DNA from: an uncultured Acetatifactor sp.
GTDB lineage: Bacteria; Bacillota; Clostridia; Lachnospirales; Lachnospiraceae
Direction: 5' to 3'
NCBI GenBank assembly: GCA_947581865.1
Contig: CANPWA010000006.1
Coordinates: 1 to 64,000, forward strand
Length of the DNA: 64,000 nucleotides
The notes under the pieces are model-generated. The model was not told the DNA's origin. It worked only from the letters and a program-made list of their open reading frames with translations, and searched no databases. Numbering within the stretch: position 1 is the stretch's first letter; each line of letters starts with the position of its first letter. Positions 26,701 to 35,756 of the stretch are shown here, one piece after another. The translations under genes were made by a program, and so were the position numbers.

Positions 26701-28413
26701 GTGAGTTTACAACAAATCGACGCTAAGATGCTTTCAAAGATGTTCTTAGCCGGTGCAAAGAATCTGGAAAACAAAAAGGAGTGGATAAACGAGCTGAATG
26801 TATTTCCCGTTCCGGATGGGGATACGGGTACCAATATGACCATGACCATCATGTCAGCGGCAAAAGAAGTCGCAGCCCTTGGCGACAACGGTACCATGGA
26901 TTCCCTCTGCAAAGCGATCTCATCCGGCTCCCTGCGCGGGGCGCGGGGCAATTCCGGCGTTATTCTCTCCCAGCTTTTCCGGGGATTTACCAAAGTGGTC
27001 AAGACGTATGACGTTCTGGACATCCCCGTTCTCGCTGAAGCTTTGGAAAAGGCGGTGGAGACAGCATACAAAGCAGTTATGAAACCCAAGGAGGGCACCA
27101 TCCTGACCGTGGCGAGAGGTGCTGCGGAGAAGGCGGGTCAGCTTGCCGGGGACGGCTGCACGGACTTAGAGACTTTCTGCCGCGCCGTGATCGAACAGGC
27201 GGAGTATGTGCTTGGCCAGACCCCTGAGATGCTGCCCGTCCTGAAGCAGGCAGGAGTGGTGGACTCCGGCGGACAGGGGCTTGTGGAGGTATTGCACGGC
27301 GCTTTTGATGCCTTTATGGGCAAAGAAGTGGATTTTGACTTAAACAGCGCTCCGGCGGCGGGAGGCGGAACCGGCAGAACCGGCAGAACCAGTTCCTACG
27401 AGGCGCAGGCAAATGCGGAGATCCGGTTTGGCTACTGTACGGAATTTATCATTCTTTTAAATAAACCCTTCATCAAAAAGACCGAGATGGACTTCAAGGC
27501 ATTCTTGGAATCCATCGGCGACTCTATCGTCTGTGTGGCAGACGACGATGTCGTGAAAGTGCATGTGCATACCAACGATCCGGGGCTTGCGATCCAGAGG
27601 GCTTTAAAGTACGGTGCGCTTTCCAATATGAAGATCGACAATATGCGTCTGGAACATCAGGAAAAACTTTTTAAGATGTCCGGCGGGCAGACGGAAGAGC
27701 TGAGTGTGGAGCTTGCCGGCGGGGCGGTTCCCGCAGCGCCCGGGATGCCCCACAAAGAGTCCGGCTTTATCGCGGTTTCTGTGGGAGACGGTGTCAACGA
27801 GATCTTCCGCAGCCTTGGCGTGGACTATATCATCGAAGGCGGGCAGACCATGAATCCCAGCACCGCGGATATTCTGGATGCTGTGGAGAAAGTAAATGCC
27901 GATACGGTGTTCATACTGCCCAACAACAAAAACATTATTTTGGCGGCAAATCAGGCGGCGGAACTGACCACGGAGAAAAATCTGGTCGTTATTCCCACCA
28001 AGACGATCCCGCAGGGCATCGCGGCTGTCATCAATTATGTCCCCGAGCTGACTGCGGACGAGAACGAGGAAGCCATGCTCGAGGAGATCGGGAAAGTCAG
28101 GACCGGTCAGGTAACCTATGCCGTCAGAGATACGGTCATTGACGAAAAGGAAATTAAGAAGGATGACTACATGGGCATCGGTGACGCAGGGCTGCTTGCC
28201 GTGGGGCAGGACATCGCCAGAGTGACCGAAGAAATGGTTGCCGCCATGGTAGATGACGAATCTGAGCTGATCAGCGTCTACTACGGCTCAGATGTGAACG
28301 AGACAGAAGCGGAGGCGCTGCGCCGGAGTCTGGAGAGCGCATATCCCTCTCTGGATATTGAGCTTCAGTTTGGCGGACAGCCCATTTATTATTATGTGAT
28401 TTCAGTTGAATAA
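26701..28413 (+). CDS. fakA: Fatty acid kinase catalytic subunit (DAK2/YloV)
   Basis: FakA phosphorylates fatty acids presented by a FakB (DegV) protein, so that exogenous fatty acids can enter phospholipid synthesis. The N-terminal DhaL domain (about 1-200) has FPVPDGDTGTNM with the Mg-binding Asp39/Asp41; a middle domain and a C-terminal EDD-like domain make up the rest (to 570). A Gly/Thr-rich linker lies near residue 220. A GTG start at 26701 follows AAGGAGG. A DegV-family gene and a PlsC-like acyltransferase gene lie 2.3-3.2 kb downstream, which fits this pathway; recG lies between, as in Bacillus. Confidence 0.92.
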   Translation: MSLQQIDAKMLSKMFLAGAKNLENKKEWINELNVFPVPDGDTGTNMTMTIMSAAKEVAALGDNGTMDSLCKAISSGSLRGARGNSGVILSQLFRGFTKVVKTYDVLDIPVLAEALEKAVETAYKAVMKPKEGTILTVARGAAEKAGQLAGDGCTDLETFCRAVIEQAEYVLGQTPEMLPVLKQAGVVDSGGQGLVEVLHGAFDAFMGKEVDFDLNSAPAAGGGTGRTGRTSSYEAQANAEIRFGYCTEFIILLNKPFIKKTEMDFKAFLESIGDSIVCVADDDVVKVHVHTNDPGLAIQRALKYGALSNMKIDNMRLEHQEKLFKMSGGQTEELSVELAGGAVPAAPGMPHKESGFIAVSVGDGVNEIFRSLGVDYIIEGGQTMNPSTADILDAVEKVNADTVFILPNNKNIILAANQAAELTTEKNLVVIPTKTIPQGIAAVINYVPELTADENEEAMLEEIGKVRTGQVTYAVRDTVIDEKEIKKDDYMGIGDAGLLAVGQDIARVTEEMVAAMVDDESELISVYYGSDVNETEAEALRRSLESAYPSLDIELQFGGQPIYYYVISVE

Positions 28414-28453
28414 ACTGCTGACGGACAGAAGGCATATCAAAGAGACTGGGAGG

Positions 28454-28479
28454 CATCATATTCCTATTGGTATATGATG
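28454..28479 (+). other. Inverted repeat upstream of recG
   Basis: CATCATAT and ATATGATG, perfect 8-bp arms around a 10-base loop, in the 130-base gap between fakA and recG. No T run follows; may be an attenuator, a weak terminator or chance. Confidence 0.4.
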
Positions 28480-28543
28480 TCTCTCTGTGTAATACAGAAA
28501 CCACGGTCTCCTGCCGGCTGCCCCAACTGTGGGAGCAAAACAG

Positions 28544-30625
28544 ATGAACCGTAACACTCCGATCACCGAAATAAAAGGCGTGGGTCAGAAGGCGCAGGCC
28601 CTCTATACAAAGCTTGGGATAACCACGGTGGGCGAACTGCTCGCCCATTATCCAAGGGACTATGAAACCTTTGACCTGCCCGTTTCGGTTTCCGGGGCAG
28701 AACCCGGAGAAATATGTGCCGTTGAAGGAAAAGTGCTCGGCATTCCCAATCAGAAAAAGATCCGTAATCTGACCATCCTCAATGTCAATGTGGCGGATGC
28801 TTCCGGCGGCATGCAGCTGACTTTTTTTAATATGCCTTTTTTGAAAAAAACGCTGAAACCCGGAGGATGCTATGTATTCCGCGGGCGGGTACAGACCCGG
28901 GGAGGGGCGAAGATCATGGAGCAGCCCAAAATCTACTCTCCGGAGGAGTACCAAAGGCAGTGCGGACAGCTTTGGCCCCGTTACGCCCTCACGAAGGGGC
29001 TGACCAACCAGGCAGTGCAGAAAGCGGTGCGGCAGGCGTTAAGTTTCTATGAATTTGAAGAAGAATATTATTCCCCTCAGTTTTTGGAGAAGGAACATCT
29101 CCTCCCGGTCGGGGAAGCGCTGTGCAGCGTCCATTTCCCGGAGAATATGGATCTGCTGCAAGCCGCGAGAAAGCGCCTGGTCTTCGATGAATTTTTTGGC
29201 TTCCTTCTGACTTTGCAGAAAAACAAAGAATTGACACAGGAACTGGAAAACAGCTATCCCATGCTGGAGACTGCGGATACCGTGCGCTTTCTGGAGCGCC
29301 TCCCCTTTTCCCTCACAAACGCACAGAAGAAGGTCTGGGCTGAGTTAAGGGAAGACATGGCTGGGGAACACTGCATGAACCGGCTGATCCAGGGAGATGT
29401 GGGAAGCGGAAAAACCATCCTTGCGGTTCTGGCGCTCCTCATGTGTGCCGCAAACGGCTGCCAGGGAGCCCTGATGGCGCCCACGGAGGTGCTTGCGGTA
29501 CAGCATTATGAGACCGTCTGCAAATACACCCGGGATTTTCAGCTCATTTTTAAACCGGTGCTGCTGGTGGGCAGCATGACGGCGTCGCAGAAAAGAGAAG
29601 CTTATGAAAAAATCGCCCTGGGAGAGGCAAACCTGATCGTCGGAACCCATGCTTTGATACAGGAAAAAGTTGTCTATAAAAAGCTTGCTCTGGTGGTGAC
29701 GGACGAACAGCACCGCTTCGGCGTGCGGCAGCGTGAAATGCTGGCAGAAAAGGGAGAATGCGGCAACGGACCGGCGGGCAAAAAACATCCTCACATACTG
29801 GTGATGAGCGCCACCCCCATCCCGAGGACTTTGGCGATCATCCTGTACGGGGATCTTCAGATCTCCGTCATAGATGAACTCCCGGCAAACCGCCTTCCCA
29901 TAAAGAACTGTGTGGTGAACACCTCCTATCGTCCGAAGGCGTATTCCTTCATCGCCAAAGAGATCGCCGCCGGCAGACAGGCTTATGTCATATGTCCCCA
30001 GGTGGAGGAGGGAGAGCTGGATAATGTGGAAAATGTGGTGGACTATGCGGAAAAACTTCGGACCATGCTGGCGCCCTCCATACAGATAGCCTATCTTCAC
30101 GGGAGAATGACCGCCTCTGACAAAAACAGGATCATGGAGGAATTTGCCGGACACAATATCGATGTGCTGGTCTCCACCACTGTGATCGAAGTGGGCATCA
30201 ATGTCCCCAACGCCACCGTTATGATGGTGGAAAACGCAGAGCGTTTCGGGCTTGCCCAGCTTCATCAGCTGCGCGGGAGAGTGGGCAGGGGAGAGCATCA
30301 AAGCTATTGTATTTTTGTGAGCTCTAATGAGAAAAAGGAGACGATGGAGCGGCTGGATATTCTGAACAGATCAAACGACGGTTTCCGGATAGCATCGGAA
30401 GATCTGCGCAGAAGGGGACCGGGGGAATTGTTTGGCGTCCGTCAGAGCGGAGAATTTGCCTTCCAGATCGGTGATATCTATGCCGATGCCGGAGTGCTGA
30501 AGGCGGCGGCAGAAGCAGTGGATAGCCTTCTTGCAGTGGATCCGGATCTTGTCCTGGAAGAACATGCCAAAATTCGGCAGCATTTTGCCGCGGCAGAAAA
30601 TTCTGTTGACTTTCGTTCCATATGA
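28544..30625 (+). CDS. recG: ATP-dependent DNA helicase RecG
   Basis: Remodels stalled replication forks and branched DNA. The N-terminal wedge/OB domain is followed by helicase motifs: Walker A GDVGSGKT at 284-291, DEQH at 387-390 (motif II), SATPIPRTLA (motif III), then the C-terminal helicase lobe with HGRMTASDKN, TTVIEVGINVP and QLRGRVGRGEHQS. At 693 residues it is full length. The start at 28544 (ATG) follows GGGAG by 8 bases; a GTG 15 bases upstream is an alternative. It follows fakA, the order in Bacillus being yloU-fakA-(sdaA)-recG. Confidence 0.96.
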   Translation: MNRNTPITEIKGVGQKAQALYTKLGITTVGELLAHYPRDYETFDLPVSVSGAEPGEICAVEGKVLGIPNQKKIRNLTILNVNVADASGGMQLTFFNMPFLKKTLKPGGCYVFRGRVQTRGGAKIMEQPKIYSPEEYQRQCGQLWPRYALTKGLTNQAVQKAVRQALSFYEFEEEYYSPQFLEKEHLLPVGEALCSVHFPENMDLLQAARKRLVFDEFFGFLLTLQKNKELTQELENSYPMLETADTVRFLERLPFSLTNAQKKVWAELREDMAGEHCMNRLIQGDVGSGKTILAVLALLMCAANGCQGALMAPTEVLAVQHYETVCKYTRDFQLIFKPVLLVGSMTASQKREAYEKIALGEANLIVGTHALIQEKVVYKKLALVVTDEQHRFGVRQREMLAEKGECGNGPAGKKHPHILVMSATPIPRTLAIILYGDLQISVIDELPANRLPIKNCVVNTSYRPKAYSFIAKEIAAGRQAYVICPQVEEGELDNVENVVDYAEKLRTMLAPSIQIAYLHGRMTASDKNRIMEEFAGHNIDVLVSTTVIEVGINVPNATVMMVENAERFGLAQLHQLRGRVGRGEHQSYCIFVSSNEKKETMERLDILNRSNDGFRIASEDLRRRGPGELFGVRQSGEFAFQIGDIYADAGVLKAAAEAVDSLLAVDPDLVLEEHAKIRQHFAAAENSVDFRSI

Positions 30626-30679
30626 TAGCAAAATAGATAAAGAAAGATGTGTAGGATATTCGGGTAAGGAGATTTGATT

Positions 30680-31549
30680 ATGTCAAAAATAGCAATCGTC
30701 ACGGACAGCAACAGTGGGATTACACAGTCCCAGGCGGAGGAATGCGGCATCTATGTGCTTCCCATGCCCTTCATGATCGGGGGTAAAACATATTTTGAGG
30801 ATATCGATCTGACACAGGAACAGTTTTATGAGATGCTCACCACCGGGCAGGAGATCTCCACCAGCCAGCCTTCCCCTGAGTCAGTGCTGGAGCTCTGGGA
30901 CAGACTGTTAAAAGAATACGATGAGATCGTCCATATTCCCATGTCCAGCGGGCTGTCAGGCTCTTGTCAGAGCGCGATGATGCTGGCACAGGACTACAAT
31001 GGAAAGATACAGGTCGTAAACAACCAGCGCATATCCGTCACACAGAGACAGTCTGCCATGGACGCAAAACATCTCGCTGCAAAAGGGATGAATGCCGCTC
31101 AGATCAAAGAGTTTTTGGAGAATGACAAATTTAACAGCAGCATCTATATCATGCTGGACACGTTATATTATTTAAAAAAAGGCGGGCGCATCACTCCTGC
31201 CGCCGCTGCCATAGGCACTTTGCTCAAATTAAAACCCGTGCTTCAGATACAGGGTGAAAAGCTGGATGCCTTTGCCAAGGCGCGCACCACGGGGCAGGGG
31301 AAATCCCTGATGATCAATGCCATCAAAAACGACATTATCAACCGCTTTGGAGGCTTTACCGAGGAGAAGGGAATCTGGCTCCAGATCGCCTACACCTATG
31401 ACAGGGAGGCGGCACAGACATGGTATGAGGAAGTAGCAGCGGCATTCCCGGGCTATGATGTCCATATGGATCCCCTCTCTTTGAGCGTTGCCTGTCATAT
31501 CGGTCCCGGCGCCCTTGCCGTTGCCTGCTGCAAGAAGATCCCGGAATGA
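30680..31549 (+). CDS. DegV family fatty-acid binding protein (FakB-like)
   Basis: The 289-residue protein shows the DegV pattern: VTDSNSGI at the start, the serine-rich binding motif STSQPS (about 73-78), PMSSGLSGS, and the GRITPAAAAIGTLLKLKP segment near residue 173. These proteins hold a fatty acid and present it to FakA for phosphorylation. A fakA gene lies 2.3 kb upstream, and an acyltransferase gene follows after 42 bases, which supports FakB function by context. Start at ATG 30680 behind AAGGAG. Lipid specificity cannot be read. Confidence 0.9.
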   Translation: MSKIAIVTDSNSGITQSQAEECGIYVLPMPFMIGGKTYFEDIDLTQEQFYEMLTTGQEISTSQPSPESVLELWDRLLKEYDEIVHIPMSSGLSGSCQSAMMLAQDYNGKIQVVNNQRISVTQRQSAMDAKHLAAKGMNAAQIKEFLENDKFNSSIYIMLDTLYYLKKGGRITPAAAAIGTLLKLKPVLQIQGEKLDAFAKARTTGQGKSLMINAIKNDIINRFGGFTEEKGIWLQIAYTYDREAAQTWYEEVAAAFPGYDVHMDPLSLSVACHIGPGALAVACCKKIPE

Positions 31550-31591
31550 TGTCACAAAGGGTCCGGGTCGATTTTGGTATAGGAAGCAACT

Positions 31592-32815
31592 ATGCTGGAC
31601 AATAAGAAAAAAGATATGACGCCCTTTGACATGGGCAAAGCCCCGGTGAAGCAGTATCCCTTTTTGCTGCCCCTGATCTGGGGCGGTTCCTGGCTCATGA
31701 CAAGGCAGTTTCAACTAAAGATCTCCCGACAGCTCCGGGGAGTGAAGGCTCCCTGGCTGGTCATTTCTACCCATCAGGGCTTTTCCGATTACTATATTGC
31801 GCCTTTGGCGCTGTTCCCCCACCGGGCAAATTATATATCCGACATGGAAGGTTTCGCCGCCTTTGGCGAATGGCTCTACCGCGGAATCGGCTGCATCGGC
31901 AAGAGACGCTATGTCTCAGACGTTACGGTGCTGCTGAATATGCGCCGGGCCCTGTCCCGGGGGCAGTCCGTGGTCCTGTTCCCGGAGTCAAGGCATTCCA
32001 ATGTGGGAACCACCTCTTATATCCCCTCAAACATGGGAAAACTGGCAAAACGGATGAAAGCGCCCGTGGCAGTGCTCACTGTGCACGGAAGCTATCTGGC
32101 CAATCCCTTCTGGGACGAGGCGCACACCAGAAAGGTTCCCATGGAGGCAAAACTGGAATGCCTGTATACCGCCGAAGAAGTGGAAGGGGCATCGGAGGAG
32201 GAGCTTCAGCGCCGGATAGAGGATGCCCTTCAATACGATGAGTATGCCTGGCAATGGGAGCACAAAATACCGATCACATATCCCCGGCGTGCGCAGGGGC
32301 TGCACAGAGCGCTGTATCAGTGCATATCCTGCGGAAGCCGCTGCAGAATGAGAAGCGGGGGGATCCGGCTGGTCTGCGATGCCTGCCGGGCAGAGTGGGA
32401 GATGGATGTGTACGGAAGACTTCTGCGGGGAGGCGACGCGATCCATATTCCCGATTGGTATGAGTGGGAGCGGGAGCAGACTCACAAAGAACTCCGGGCG
32501 GCAGAGAGACCGGGGGAGGAATATGCGGTGAGAGTGGAGGCGCTCCCCAACGCGAAGGGGTTTGTGCCTCTGGGAGAGGGAACGCTTCGCTGGGACAGGG
32601 AGGGATTTCGTCTGACGCTGTCCGGCAGAGAGCTGTTCTTTCCGCATGCCTTCCGGGAGTCCGTCCAGACAGAGTACGATTACAGGGGACGGGGCGCCTG
32701 TATTGTGTTGTCCGAGAGGGACTGCTGTTATTATATCTATTCGGAGGATGAATGCTTCTGCCCCACAAGACTTCAGTTTGTGGGGGAATATTACTACCGG
32801 AAGCTTCCTTCATAG
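31592..32815 (+). CDS. PlsC-like acyltransferase with zinc-ribbon and extra C-terminal domain
   Basis: The first 230 residues are a 1-acylglycerol-phosphate acyltransferase-type domain: HQGFSD with His61 and Asp66 (the HX4D motif) and FPESRH at 130-135 in place of FPEGTR. After that comes a zinc ribbon with CISC (C244, C247) and CDAC (C262, C265), then a 140-residue domain of short strands and many aromatic residues that I do not recognise. PlsC proteins are normally about 240 residues, so this fusion is unusual. It lies 42 bases after a DegV/FakB gene, consistent with acyl transfer to lipids. A membrane helix near 25-40 is possible. Confidence 0.78.
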   Translation: MLDNKKKDMTPFDMGKAPVKQYPFLLPLIWGGSWLMTRQFQLKISRQLRGVKAPWLVISTHQGFSDYYIAPLALFPHRANYISDMEGFAAFGEWLYRGIGCIGKRRYVSDVTVLLNMRRALSRGQSVVLFPESRHSNVGTTSYIPSNMGKLAKRMKAPVAVLTVHGSYLANPFWDEAHTRKVPMEAKLECLYTAEEVEGASEEELQRRIEDALQYDEYAWQWEHKIPITYPRRAQGLHRALYQCISCGSRCRMRSGGIRLVCDACRAEWEMDVYGRLLRGGDAIHIPDWYEWEREQTHKELRAAERPGEEYAVRVEALPNAKGFVPLGEGTLRWDREGFRLTLSGRELFFPHAFRESVQTEYDYRGRGACIVLSERDCCYYIYSEDECFCPTRLQFVGEYYYRKLPS

Positions 32816-33027
32816 ACCTATGGGACTGTTCTGATGGTTTATCTGAAATATTTCTGATATATTTCATAGATATTGTAGCTTTCTGCATCATTTTACTTTA
32901 TTTTCCACAAAATATATGATATACTATCCATGTATGCAATGTGCCGTGCATCGTCTTTTTGGGGCTGTCTTCCGGGCAGAAGGCATGGCGCAGAGAGCTT
33001 TGATTCGTTGTATTAAGGAGTAGTTAC

Positions 33028-34950
33028 ATGGCAAAGGAAAGTGATTACGGCGCCTCCAGCATCACCGTGCTGGAGGGGCTTGAGGCGGTGCGCAAGCGCC
33101 CCGGAATGTACATTGGCAGTGTCTCTACCAAGGGGCTGAACCATCTGATCTACGAGATCCTGGACAACTCTGTGGACGAGCATCTCGCCGGATACTGTGA
33201 CACCATTTCCGTGACCCTGGAGGCGGACGGCTCCGCCACCGTGACGGACAACGGGAGAGGGATTCCCGTGGGCATGCACGAGAAGGGCATGAGCGCGGAG
33301 CGGCTGGTGTTCACCACCCTTCACGCGGGAGGAAAGTTTGACAATACCGCCTACAAGACCAGCGGCGGTCTGCACGGCGTGGGTTCCTCCGTAGTAAATG
33401 CGCTGTCCGAGCGGTTGACCGTACGGGTCAAAAGCGGCGGCTGCATCTATGAGGACAAATATGAACGGGGCGTTCCCGTCATCGACCTGGTGGACGGGCT
33501 GCTTCCCGTGGTGGGAAAGACAAGAGAGACCGGAACCACCATCAATTTTCTGCCGGACGATACCATATTTGACAAGACCCGGTTTAAGGAAGACGAGGTA
33601 AAGAGCCGGCTCCATGAGACCGCTTATTTAAACCCCGCTCTGACCATCCTCTATACGGACAACCGCAAAGAGGAGCCGGAGAAGCTGACTTTCCATGAGC
33701 CGGAGGGCATCGTGGGCTTTATCAAAGATATGAACAAATCCTCCGAGCCGGTCTGCGATGTGATTTATTTCTGCGGTGAGAGCGAGGGCATCTCCGTGGA
33801 GGTAGCCTTCCAGTATATCAACGAGTTTCATGAGAATGTGCTGGGATTCTGCAACAATATTTACAATTCCGAGGGCGGCACCCACCTGACGGGCTTTAAG
33901 ACCATGTTTACCAATGTCATCAACACCTACGCCAGGGAGTTGAACGTGCTGAAGGAAAAGGATATCAACTTCACCGGGGCGGATGTGAGAAACGGCATGA
34001 CGGCGGTGGTGTCCCTCAAGCACCCGGATCCCCGGTTCGAGGGGCAGACCAAGACCAAGTTAGACAACCAGGACGCGGCAAAGGTGGTGAGCAAGGTCAC
34101 GGGAGAAGAGATCGTGCGCTTCTTTGACCGCAATCTGGAGACCTTAAAAGCGATCATTTCCTGTGCGGAGAAGGCGGCAAAAATCCGCAAGACCGAGGAG
34201 AAGGCGCGCACCAACATGCTGACAAAGCAAAAATTTTCTTTTGATTCCAACGGAAAGCTCGCCAACTGTATTTCCCGGGACGCCTCCAAATGCGAGATCT
34301 TTATCGTGGAGGGCGATTCCGCCGGAGGCAGTGCCAAGACCGCAAGGGACAGAAATTATCAGGCGATCCTGCCCATCCGCGGCAAGATCCTGAACGTGGA
34401 GAAGGCGAGCATCGACAAAGTCCTGGCAAACGCCGAGATCAAAACCATGATCAATGCCTTTGGATGCGGATTTTCCGAAGGGTACGGCAATGACTTTGAC
34501 ATCACAAAGCTGCGCTATGACAAGATCATCATCATGACCGATGCGGATGTGGACGGTTCCCATATCTCCACGCTTCTGATGACGCTTTTTTACCGTTTTA
34601 TGCCGGAGCTGATCTTTGAGGGGCATGTCTATATCGCCATGCCGCCTCTCTACAAGGTCATGCCCGCCAAGGGAAAAGAGGAGTATCTCTATGACGACAA
34701 GGCGCTGGAGCGCTACCGCAGAAGCCACAAGGGCTCCTTCACCCTGCAGCGCTATAAAGGGCTGGGCGAGATGGATGCCTCCCAGCTCTGGGAGACCACC
34801 CTCGACCCGGAGAGACGGCTGTTAAAAAGGGTGGAGATCGAGGACGCCCGGATGGCGAGTGAGATGACGGAGCTCCTCATGGGAACCGAAGTCCCTCCCC
34901 GCAAGGAATTTATCTATCATCATGCCCGGGACGCGGAACTGGATATTTAG
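33028..34950 (+). CDS. parE: Topoisomerase IV subunit B (ParE/GyrB family)
   Basis: The ATPase subunit of a type IIA topoisomerase. N-terminal GHKL domain with EILDNSVDEH, DNGRGIP and GLHGVGSSVVN; transducer domain; TOPRIM domain with EGDSAGG (E428-D430) and DADVDGSH (D505, D507, D509); and a short C-terminal tail. At 640 residues it lacks the insert of enterobacterial GyrB. The partner A subunit lies at 35757 with an AlkD gene between. I name it ParE because of the partner; GyrB would be the alternative, since A- and B-type subunits from the two enzymes are close in sequence. AAGGAGTAG precedes the ATG. Confidence 0.85.
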   Translation: MAKESDYGASSITVLEGLEAVRKRPGMYIGSVSTKGLNHLIYEILDNSVDEHLAGYCDTISVTLEADGSATVTDNGRGIPVGMHEKGMSAERLVFTTLHAGGKFDNTAYKTSGGLHGVGSSVVNALSERLTVRVKSGGCIYEDKYERGVPVIDLVDGLLPVVGKTRETGTTINFLPDDTIFDKTRFKEDEVKSRLHETAYLNPALTILYTDNRKEEPEKLTFHEPEGIVGFIKDMNKSSEPVCDVIYFCGESEGISVEVAFQYINEFHENVLGFCNNIYNSEGGTHLTGFKTMFTNVINTYARELNVLKEKDINFTGADVRNGMTAVVSLKHPDPRFEGQTKTKLDNQDAAKVVSKVTGEEIVRFFDRNLETLKAIISCAEKAAKIRKTEEKARTNMLTKQKFSFDSNGKLANCISRDASKCEIFIVEGDSAGGSAKTARDRNYQAILPIRGKILNVEKASIDKVLANAEIKTMINAFGCGFSEGYGNDFDITKLRYDKIIIMTDADVDGSHISTLLMTLFYRFMPELIFEGHVYIAMPPLYKVMPAKGKEEYLYDDKALERYRRSHKGSFTLQRYKGLGEMDASQLWETTLDPERRLLKRVEIEDARMASEMTELLMGTEVPPRKEFIYHHARDAELDI

Positions 34951-35035
34951 GCACCGGGATACTGCCCCGGCCCGGCTGGAAAATTCCGCACGGTCTTTAC
35001 CTCAAAGGATCAATGGAAGGAGTTTATCAGAATCT

Positions 35036-35749
35036 ATGGATACGAAATCCCCAAAGCGCAGGGAGCCTGCTCCCGGGGAGATAAGAGAGAGGCTTTTTGC
35101 CCTCCGGGATGAAAAATACAAAGCGTTTCACTGCGGGCTGATGCCCACGGTGGATCCGGATACCGTCATAGGAGTGCGCGTTCCCGCCCTGAGGAAGCTC
35201 GCGAAGGAACTTTGGAGAGAATACGATGTCAGCCCGTTTCTGGCCGGGCTGCCCCACCGATACTATGAGGAAAACAATCTGCACGGTTTTCTCATCGAGC
35301 AGATCAGAGACTATGACGCCTGCGTGACGCAGCTGGAAAGATTTCTTCCCTATATAGACAACTGGGCGACCTGCGATATGGTGGCCCCGGATGTGTTCGG
35401 GAGCCATAAAGAGGAGCTTGCGGCACGGATCCGGAAGTGGATGGCTTCCGGGGAAACCTATACCGTGCGCTATGCCATGGGGATGCTCATGCGCTATTTC
35501 CTGGAGGAAGATTTCTGCCCGGAATATCTGAAAACAGTGGCGGAATATTCCACGGAGGAATACTACATCCGCATGATGCAGGCGTGGTATTTTGCCACGG
35601 CGCTGGCAAAGCAATACGAGGCGGCGCTGCCCTATTTGGAAAACGGCGCGCTGGAACCGTGGACACATAATAAGGCTATACAGAAAGCAGTGGAGAGCCG
35701 CCGGATCACGCCGCAGCAGAAGGCGTATCTGAGAGGGCTGAGGAGATGA
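35036..35749 (+). CDS. AlkD-type DNA alkylation repair protein
   Basis: A HEAT-repeat DNA glycosylase family that removes bulky 3- and 7-alkyl purines without base flipping. The 237-residue protein shows the family segments VPALRKLAKELW, NNLHGFLIEQI and DNWATCDMVAP, with Asp114 at the position of the catalytic Asp113 of the Bacillus cereus enzyme. The ATG at 35036 starts well clear of the parE stop, preceded at distance by GGAAGGAG; the frame is open further upstream but overlaps parE. It is placed between parE and parC; parC begins seven bases after its stop. Confidence 0.82.
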   Translation: MDTKSPKRREPAPGEIRERLFALRDEKYKAFHCGLMPTVDPDTVIGVRVPALRKLAKELWREYDVSPFLAGLPHRYYEENNLHGFLIEQIRDYDACVTQLERFLPYIDNWATCDMVAPDVFGSHKEELAARIRKWMASGETYTVRYAMGMLMRYFLEEDFCPEYLKTVAEYSTEEYYIRMMQAWYFATALAKQYEAALPYLENGALEPWTHNKAIQKAVESRRITPQQKAYLRGLRR

Positions 35750-35756
35750 GAAAGTG

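Noticed and set aside
34922..35036. N-terminal extension of the AlkD gene overlapping parE
   Set aside because: The extra residues show no resemblance to the family and lie inside the end of parE; a start at 35036 fits better.
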